Origin: Lewinellaceae bacterium
Lineage (GTDB): Bacteria > Bacteroidota > Bacteroidia > Chitinophagales > Saprospiraceae
NCBI GenBank assembly: GCA_020636325.1
Contig: JACJYC010000002.1
Location: 248,001-312,000 of the forward strand
Length of the DNA: 64,000 bases
Direction: 5' to 3'
Below are positions 59,011-64,000 of the stretch, one piece after another (the first letter of the stretch is position 1; each line of letters starts with the position of its first letter). The position numbers and the translations under genes are program-made. The notes beneath the pieces are model-generated. The model was not told where the DNA came from and did not search any database. It was given only the letters and a program-made list of their open reading frames with translations.

Positions 59011-60144
59011 ATGCGGTTTTACGGGGAGGGGCTCAAACGCCGGAGAATCAGTATTGTTCTTTGGATTACCGTATTCTGGACGGCAGCGGCTGCGCTGGAC
59101 GCCCTGAATACGCACGCCATCTCCGGAACAGCCCTCCTGGCCCGCACCGGCGCCTACAACTTCCCGCTCTTTTTCACCGTCAATACCCTCACTGCCGCCG
59201 CAAGCAGCCTGCTCTCCGGTTCATTGCTGATGTTTGTCCTGCGCGACCAGGTCCGATCCCGTTCTTTCGGTTTTGCGATCATGATCAACAGTTTCCTGAT
59301 CGCCCTGCTCAACGTATTTTTCAGCGCTGTAGGCCTGGCCGTTTACCTCAGCTACCAGCTCGGGGTGCCCTGCTGGTCGGAAACCGTGGAACTGACGACC
59401 GTAGAACTGCTGCGGACCGGCCTGCTGGCCAAGAACATCATTTTCTGGACGCTGGTCTCATTCGCCACTACCGTAATGCTCCACGTCAACGACAAATACG
59501 GCCCAGGGGTATTGGGCAAATTCCTGATCGGCCGCTATCACAAACCCCGCCAGGAAGAAAGGATCTTCATGTTTGCCGATATCCGCTCTTCCACCGTTAT
59601 GGCCGAACGCCTGGGGCATATCCGTTTCTTCAACCTGCTCAATGATTTTTTTAACGACCTGACCAACCCCATCATCGCCGCCCGCGGGGAGATCTACCAG
59701 TATGTCGGCGATGAGATCGTGATCTCCTGGCCCATGCCGGTCGGCCTGGAGCAAGCCAATTGCATTCGTTGTTTTTATGGCATGCAAGCCGCTATCCGCC
59801 GGCAGGCGCCCCGGTATCTCGACCGGTACGGGATCGTCCCCGAGTTCAAGGCCGGACTGCATTGCGGGGAAGTCACCGTCGGTGAGATCGGCGTGATCAA
59901 AAAGGACCTGGTGTTTTCCGGCGACGTCCTCAGTACAACCTCCCGCCTGCAAAACCTCTGCAATGAGTACGGGGTGAAGATCCTGTTGTCCAAATACCTC
60001 CTGGACAAGCTCAATATCCCGCCCAACGACCTGACCATCCAACGGGTAGACCTGCTGGAACTGAAGGGGAAACAGCAAAAGATCGAACTCTATACGTTCC
60101 CCGAAGAGGATCCCAAGACCCTGAACCGCTTGTGGGTGCAATAG
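59011..60144 (+). CDS. Membrane-bound class III adenylate/guanylate cyclase
   Basis: 377 residues from ATG 59011, chosen by the -7 box at 58985. Four hydrophobic segments (about 12-160) precede the class III catalytic domain (about 190-355): FADIRSSTVMAERL with the first metal aspartate, YVGDEIVISW with the second, then CGEVTVGEIG and SGDVLSTTSRLQNLCNEYG, where the latter provides the transition-state N/R positions. It makes cAMP or cGMP at the membrane; base choice cannot be read with certainty. A truncated Crp/Fnr gene lies 2 kb away but is broken. Single gene. Confidence 0.92.
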   Translation: MRFYGEGLKRRRISIVLWITVFWTAAAALDALNTHAISGTALLARTGAYNFPLFFTVNTLTAAASSLLSGSLLMFVLRDQVRSRSFGFAIMINSFLIALLNVFFSAVGLAVYLSYQLGVPCWSETVELTTVELLRTGLLAKNIIFWTLVSFATTVMLHVNDKYGPGVLGKFLIGRYHKPRQEERIFMFADIRSSTVMAERLGHIRFFNLLNDFFNDLTNPIIAARGEIYQYVGDEIVISWPMPVGLEQANCIRCFYGMQAAIRRQAPRYLDRYGIVPEFKAGLHCGEVTVGEIGVIKKDLVFSGDVLSTTSRLQNLCNEYGVKILLSKYLLDKLNIPPNDLTIQRVDLLELKGKQQKIELYTFPEEDPKTLNRLWVQ

Positions 60145-60346
60145 GTTTGGGGAAATCCCTATCTTTAAAGCAAAAATGAAACCACATCTCCCGGCTCAGG
60201 TACCACCAGATGTTCATTCCCAAATGGACGGAAGAGGTCAAAAATCGCGCTCCGCAGGGCGCCGACCTGACCTCCTGGCGCTATTGATTCAGCCGAGGAT
60301 ATTTCTCGGACAAGCTCTAAAAAAGGCTGAATAGCCGCTGAACAAC
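60145..60346 (+). other. Intergenic stretch with a short decayed frame
   Basis: A TATCTTTA -7-like box at 60160-60167 is followed by short frames only (60176 onward, and 60210-60287 with 25 codons). No protein is recognised. The XdhC ATG follows at 60347, so the box may serve that gene with a long leader. Confidence 0.3.
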
Positions 60347-61375
60347 ATGACAGATATTTTCGAAACCGTAAATCGTTGGGTGTCGCAGGACCGGAAATTC
60401 GCCCTGGCCACCGTGATCCGCACCTGGGGCTCAGGCCCGCGGCCCGTCGGTTCGGCCATGGCCGTGTCCGCTGATAGTGAAATGGCCGGCTCCGTCAGCG
60501 GCGGGTGCGTTGAAGGCAGCGTTGTGAAAGCCGCCCTTGAAGTCATGGAAGAAGGAGTGCCGCGGCTGCTGAAATACGGGGTGACCGATGAAGATGCGTG
60601 GGCCGTCGGGCTGAGTTGCGGCGGCGCCATCCACGTATACGTCGAGCCGTTCATGGCGTACCAGGAACAGGAAAAGCCGGTCTGGACCCACCTCCGGGAT
60701 GCCGTCAGCCGAAATGAAAGCTGCATCCTGGTTACGCGGTTATCGTCGCCCGGGCTTGGGCATCTGCTCGTTTATCCGGACGGCAACACGGTTGGCCGTC
60801 AGCCGGAACCCGAATTGGTCGAAGCTGCACTGACCGCTTTCCGGGAACGGAAGCACCAGGTCCTGGAAAACGAACAAGGGCAGTTCTTCATCCAGGTGTT
60901 TGCCCGGAAAAGCCAGATGATCATCGTCGGCGCCGCCCATATCACAGCCGACCTCGTGAGGCTGGCCGACTGGTACGATTTTGAAACCGTCGTCATCGAT
61001 CCCCGGGGGATATTCGCGGAGAAAACGCAGTTTCCGGTACCGCCCCATCAACTGATCAACGACTGGCCGGCGGAGGTTTTACCCGGGTTAATTCTGGATG
61101 AATACACCTACGCGGTTCTGCTCAGTCATGACCCCCGGATCGACGACCAGGCCCTGGACATCCTGTTGCGGTCAAAGGTCGCTTATATCGGCGCCCTCGG
61201 CAGCAAGCGCACCCAGGAAAAACGGGTCAAAAGACTGGAAAACGCCGGATTCGGCGAAGCCGGGATCGCCAGGGTACACGGGCCGGTAGGCGTAGACATC
61301 AACGCCCGGCGCCCCAAGGAGATCGCATTGAGCATCATGGCCGAAGTGATAAAAGTACAGCACCAGTTCGGTTAA
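60347..61375 (+). CDS. XdhC/CoxI-family molybdenum-enzyme maturation protein
   Basis: 342 residues. N-terminal XdhC/CoxI domain: ALATVIRTWGSGPRPVGSAMAVSADSEMAGSVSGGCVEG, then the Rossmann C-terminal domain: MIIVGAAHITADLVRLADWYDFETVVIDPR and YIGALGSKRTQEKRVKRLENAGF, closing GVDINARRPKEIALSIMAEV. The family inserts sulfurated molybdenum cofactor into xanthine dehydrogenase-type enzymes. No molybdenum enzyme subunit is in the window. Its stop overlaps the stop of the convergent gene by 4 bases (TTAA). Confidence 0.93.
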   Translation: MTDIFETVNRWVSQDRKFALATVIRTWGSGPRPVGSAMAVSADSEMAGSVSGGCVEGSVVKAALEVMEEGVPRLLKYGVTDEDAWAVGLSCGGAIHVYVEPFMAYQEQEKPVWTHLRDAVSRNESCILVTRLSSPGLGHLLVYPDGNTVGRQPEPELVEAALTAFRERKHQVLENEQGQFFIQVFARKSQMIIVGAAHITADLVRLADWYDFETVVIDPRGIFAEKTQFPVPPHQLINDWPAEVLPGLILDEYTYAVLLSHDPRIDDQALDILLRSKVAYIGALGSKRTQEKRVKRLENAGFGEAGIARVHGPVGVDINARRPKEIALSIMAEVIKVQHQFG

Positions 61376-63546
61376 CTCCCGTAGAAAAAGACCTCATCGG
61401 CAAACAGCCAGCCCTTGTCGCCCTTGCCGGGGTGCCACGGCGGCAGCACGGACAACGGCTGGGCAATGACCTTGTAGAATTTCCGCCTGCCTGCCGGAAA
61501 AGCCGCTTCCTGTCCGAAAGATCCTCTCAGCCCCTTGTCATTTTCGGTGCATTGCCTCGGCGAGGCCCTGACCAGCAAGGACAGGTTGGACGGATCGTCG
61601 CCGGCCCAAACCTGGAGTTCGACCGGCGGCATGATGAACGAATTCACGTTGACGCCGTAACTCAACACAAAACTGCTCAGTTCGGGGGTATCCTTTTCAA
61701 AGGTAAAAAGCAGTTCCATCGGCGTTTCCCGGAACCCCAGCCAGGACTGTGTGAAATTGGCAATATTCCCTCTCCTTTTATCGAGCAGGACCTCAGCGCC
61801 GCCGGCCCGGTATTTTTCATTCGGCGGGGAAAGCAGTTCGATCTTATCCGGCTTTTGCCCGTCCAGGAAAAAATAGAACTCCACCTGGGGGCTGGCATAC
61901 CAGCCCTCCTTCACCGCCCGGGCCTTTACCATGGTGGGGCGGGTTATGGTCAACGGGCCTTCGTACACGGTCGAGCCCAGGGTATCCGCATCAGCGCCGT
62001 CCAGCGTATACCGGATCTCCACACCGGGCATGTAGTGCTTGAGCTCAACCTGCTCGCCCCTGGCCAGAATGTCGCTTTCGTTGACCAATATGGGCGGGGG
62101 CAACGGCAGCGGATTGCCCGCATCTTCATACCCCAGAAAAAAGCGGATGCCGGGGTAGGACCTGGCCAGCTCGGCGCTGTCGGTTGGGGAGATTTTCGTA
62201 TTCCAAAGAAAAACTTCCTTCAGCGCCGGAAAATCGCCGATCTTCCGGATATGGTCTTTTTGAACTGCCGTCCCTGCCAGCGAAAGCGAGCGCAGATTTT
62301 TCAGCGACTTCAGCTCCGAAAGGCCGGCGCCGGTGATGTCCGTATTGTTGAGGTTGAGCACTTCCAGGTTGGAAAACCGGACCAAGGTGCGGAGATCGTC
62401 GTCGGAGATCGGCATATTGGCCAGGTTGAGGTCTACGAGTTGCTGGTCGACCTCCCGGAGATTTTCGAATTGTTTCCGGTCGAACATCCGGCGGATGGAG
62501 AAATCGGCCTGGAGGGCCGGGGAGCCGAAAGCTAGCGCGGACACCGACAGGAAGGGATTGTTGAGTTTTTTGATCACGGCCGGAGAAGCCGGTTTGAAGG
62601 CATACGCCATTGCCGGTTCATCGGTTTGGCGTTGTTTGCGCATCAGGGTTTCAGCCGTCAGGCGGAGGGTGTCGTTCTCGGGGTATCCGGCAATGGGTTT
62701 GCCCATATCGGCCCCGGCGGCGATCCACTGCCGGATGATTTCCGCTTCCCCGGTTGTCAATTGGGGTTTGCCGGAGGGCGGCATGTGTTTCTTCTCCTCC
62801 ATGGGCAGGTGCAGCCGCTGCAGGATCAGGCTGTTCTGAAGATCTCCGGCCACCCAGAGCGGGCCGCTTTTGCCGCCTGCTGAAAGCCGGTCGGGGTCGG
62901 TCATGACCAGCTTCCCCTTGGCTTTTCGCTCGTTGTGACAGCCGGTGCATTTATCCTGAAGTATGGGCAATACGGCCGCCACAAACAGCGGGGTTTCTTC
63001 CGTGATCTCGACGGCCGCCTGTGCATTTTTTTCGGGCATCAGGGGTTCGAACAGATAATTCCCGCCGTGCGTGATGGAAGACCCCAGGTGCCCGGCAATG
63101 ATCATCAGCGCCAGAGAGGCGCCCAGGGCGGCATGAAAGGCCCATTTATGGCCGGCATCCCGGTCAAAGAGCCACCACAACCCCCAAAGCGCAAAACTGA
63201 AGGCCACGCCCAGCCATTGGTGCCAGCTGAGCAGCACCGGGTCGTATCCGCCTTCGCGGGAAAGAAAAAAACCGGCCAGCGCCGTTACCGATCCCGTCAG
63301 GGCGGATAAGGCCAGCAGAAACCGGTAAAAGGCCGGATTCCCGCCGCCGGCCAGCGGTTTGGCCCACCAGGACAGCGCGAACGCGGCCAGCATGCCGATC
63401 GGCAAATGCAGCAGCAGCGGATGCATGCGCCCACCGACGGCCAGCCAGGAAGGCAGGACCACCTTGTGTTGGAAAAACAGCAGAAAGAGCAGCAGCAGTT
63501 GCAGAAAGAAAACAAGCTGCGCGGTAAATCTCTGGAATGTGCCCAT
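61372..63546 (-). CDS. Membrane c-type cytochrome with LRR and Fn3-associated domains (planctomycete type)
   Basis: 724 residues. N-terminal membrane helices (about 10-165, DUF2231-like, with HPLLLHLPIGMLAAFAL). A single haem site CTGCH lies near residue 202, in a PSCyt1-type block that continues KLVMTDPDRLSAGGKSGPLWVAGD and ends HMPPSGKPQLTTGE, as in planctomycete-type cytochromes. Next come leucine-rich repeats (about 390-460), an Fn3-associated strand set (GVEIRYTLDGADADTLGS near 520) and a C-terminal beta domain near the cell-surface type. It is anchored at the cytoplasmic membrane with its haem outside. The DUF1501 gene ends 20 bases upstream, so they are one operon. Confidence 0.9.
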   Translation of the reverse strand: MGTFQRFTAQLVFFLQLLLLFLLFFQHKVVLPSWLAVGGRMHPLLLHLPIGMLAAFALSWWAKPLAGGGNPAFYRFLLALSALTGSVTALAGFFLSREGGYDPVLLSWHQWLGVAFSFALWGLWWLFDRDAGHKWAFHAALGASLALMIIAGHLGSSITHGGNYLFEPLMPEKNAQAAVEITEETPLFVAAVLPILQDKCTGCHNERKAKGKLVMTDPDRLSAGGKSGPLWVAGDLQNSLILQRLHLPMEEKKHMPPSGKPQLTTGEAEIIRQWIAAGADMGKPIAGYPENDTLRLTAETLMRKQRQTDEPAMAYAFKPASPAVIKKLNNPFLSVSALAFGSPALQADFSIRRMFDRKQFENLREVDQQLVDLNLANMPISDDDLRTLVRFSNLEVLNLNNTDITGAGLSELKSLKNLRSLSLAGTAVQKDHIRKIGDFPALKEVFLWNTKISPTDSAELARSYPGIRFFLGYEDAGNPLPLPPPILVNESDILARGEQVELKHYMPGVEIRYTLDGADADTLGSTVYEGPLTITRPTMVKARAVKEGWYASPQVEFYFFLDGQKPDKIELLSPPNEKYRAGGAEVLLDKRRGNIANFTQSWLGFRETPMELLFTFEKDTPELSSFVLSYGVNVNSFIMPPVELQVWAGDDPSNLSLLVRASPRQCTENDKGLRGSFGQEAAFPAGRRKFYKVIAQPLSVLPPWHPGKGDKGWLFADEVFFYGS

Positions 63547-63566
63547 CGTCTAATTCTGTTCCGTGG

Positions 63567-64000
63567 TCAGGCGATAATGTCGTGTACAACTTTTCCCGAT
63601 ACGTCGGTCAGCCGGTAACGCCTTCCGAGGTGTTTGTAGGTCAGTTTTTCGTGATGCAGTCCGAGCAGGTGCAACACCGTGGCATGGAAATCGTGGACGT
63701 GGACCGGGTTTTCAACAATATTATAGCCGAATTCGTCGGTCTCGCCGTACACGATGCCCGGTTTCACGCCGCCGCCGGCCATCCAGATGGAGTAGCTCCG
63801 CGGGTGGTGATCCCGGCCGTAGTTATCGGCGGAAAGCGCCCCCTGGCAGTAATTGGTCCGGCCGAATTCGCCGCCCCAGATCACGAGGGTTTCGTCCAGC
63901 AGCCCCCGTTGTTTGAGGTCGCGGATGAGCGCCGCAGAAGGCTGGTCGACATCCTTCGCCTGCAAGGGCATCTCGCCCGGCAGGTTGCCGTGTTGATCCC
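63567..64000 (-). CDS. DUF1501 (sulfatase-like) protein, 5' end outside window
   Basis: The frame is open to the right edge (it reads DQHGNLPGEMPLQ just before the first internal ATG at 63971), so only the last 144 codons are seen. FGRTNYCQGALSADNYGRDHHPRSYSIWMAGGGVKPGIVYGETDEFGYNIVENPVHVHDFHATVLHLLGL is the conserved end of DUF1501/alkaline-phosphatase-like proteins, with the R-D-H-H/N-x-x metal-site block. DUF1501 genes are usually paired with DUF1549/DUF1553 cytochromes in Planctomycetes and Bacteroidota, as here with the next gene. Confidence 0.92.
   Translation of the reverse strand, partial: DQHGNLPGEMPLQAKDVDQPSAALIRDLKQRGLLDETLVIWGGEFGRTNYCQGALSADNYGRDHHPRSYSIWMAGGGVKPGIVYGETDEFGYNIVENPVHVHDFHATVLHLLGLHHEKLTYKHLGRRYRLTDVSGKVVHDIIA

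Overview
The window is a chromosomal segment of a Bacteroidota bacterium, most likely a Saprospirales/Lewinella-type relative. The evidence is type IX secretion sorting tails (types A and B), Bacteroidota promoters of the TTG-N19..22-TAnnTTTG form in front of many genes, a NagB/PIG-L fusion, BlaI/BlaR1-M56 pairs, a group II geranylgeranylglyceryl-phosphate synthase and an exbB-exbD-exbD-tonB operon. Codon use is GC-rich. Short AT-rich patches mark acquired or decaying DNA.

Layout. 1-8290: a Tc-toxin/SpvB/RHS polymorphic toxin gene that enters from the left edge, carries a probable frameshift near 1344-1407, and ends in an AT-rich swapped toxin tip followed by a candidate immunity gene. 8.5-13.1 kb: lipoprotein, manA, VOC protein, cutC and an archaeal-type lipid synthase. 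13.3-19.6 kb: a vanadium-haloperoxidase-like T9SS cargo, a three-gene unit starting with an effector-associated-domain-like membrane protein, and a beta-barrel. 19.7-22.4 kb: first BlaI/BlaR1 module. 22.5-31.5 kb: exported proteins, including a 2015-residue M43 metalloprotease/adhesin. 31.6-34.9 kb: second BlaI/BlaR1 module, whose sensor carries fourteen 29-residue repeats and whose promoter holds three operators exactly 20 bp apart. 35-37.8 kb: a YceI-porin-YceI operon. 37.9-38.35 kb: a gene-less stretch with its own promoter, LacI-type operators and terminator. 38.5-47 kb: AddA-like helicase, TonB energising operon, ruvC, a flippase-like membrane protein and a DUF3108 protein. 47.1-51.4 kb: amino-sugar genes (nagB fusion, ROK kinase) divergent from a LacI regulator. 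51.4-55.7 kb: thioredoxin-like protein, unknown conserved protein, M48 protease and a 50-residue membrane protein. 55.8-57.6 kb: a tRNA(CAT) followed by mobile-element debris (IS3/integrase chimera, attC-like site, IS66 fragment, truncated Crp/Fnr and TrkA-C fragments). 57.6-64 kb: methyltransferase, acetyltransferase, adenylate cyclase, XdhC, and a planctomycete-type cytochrome/LRR protein next to a DUF1501 gene that leaves the window at the right edge.

The gaps between genes are unusually structured. Heptad (GTAAGTC/T) and octad (TTCCTCAG/A) repeats fold into long hairpins, mostly where convergent genes meet, and a shared ~30-bp insert sits inside two unrelated repeat tracts. The points most worth following are the toxin/immunity pair, the shared BlaI operator code, the shared LacI operator linking the nag operon to an apparently gene-less transcription unit, and the effector-associated-domain trio. 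All functional names rest on recognition of motifs by eye; no database search was run.
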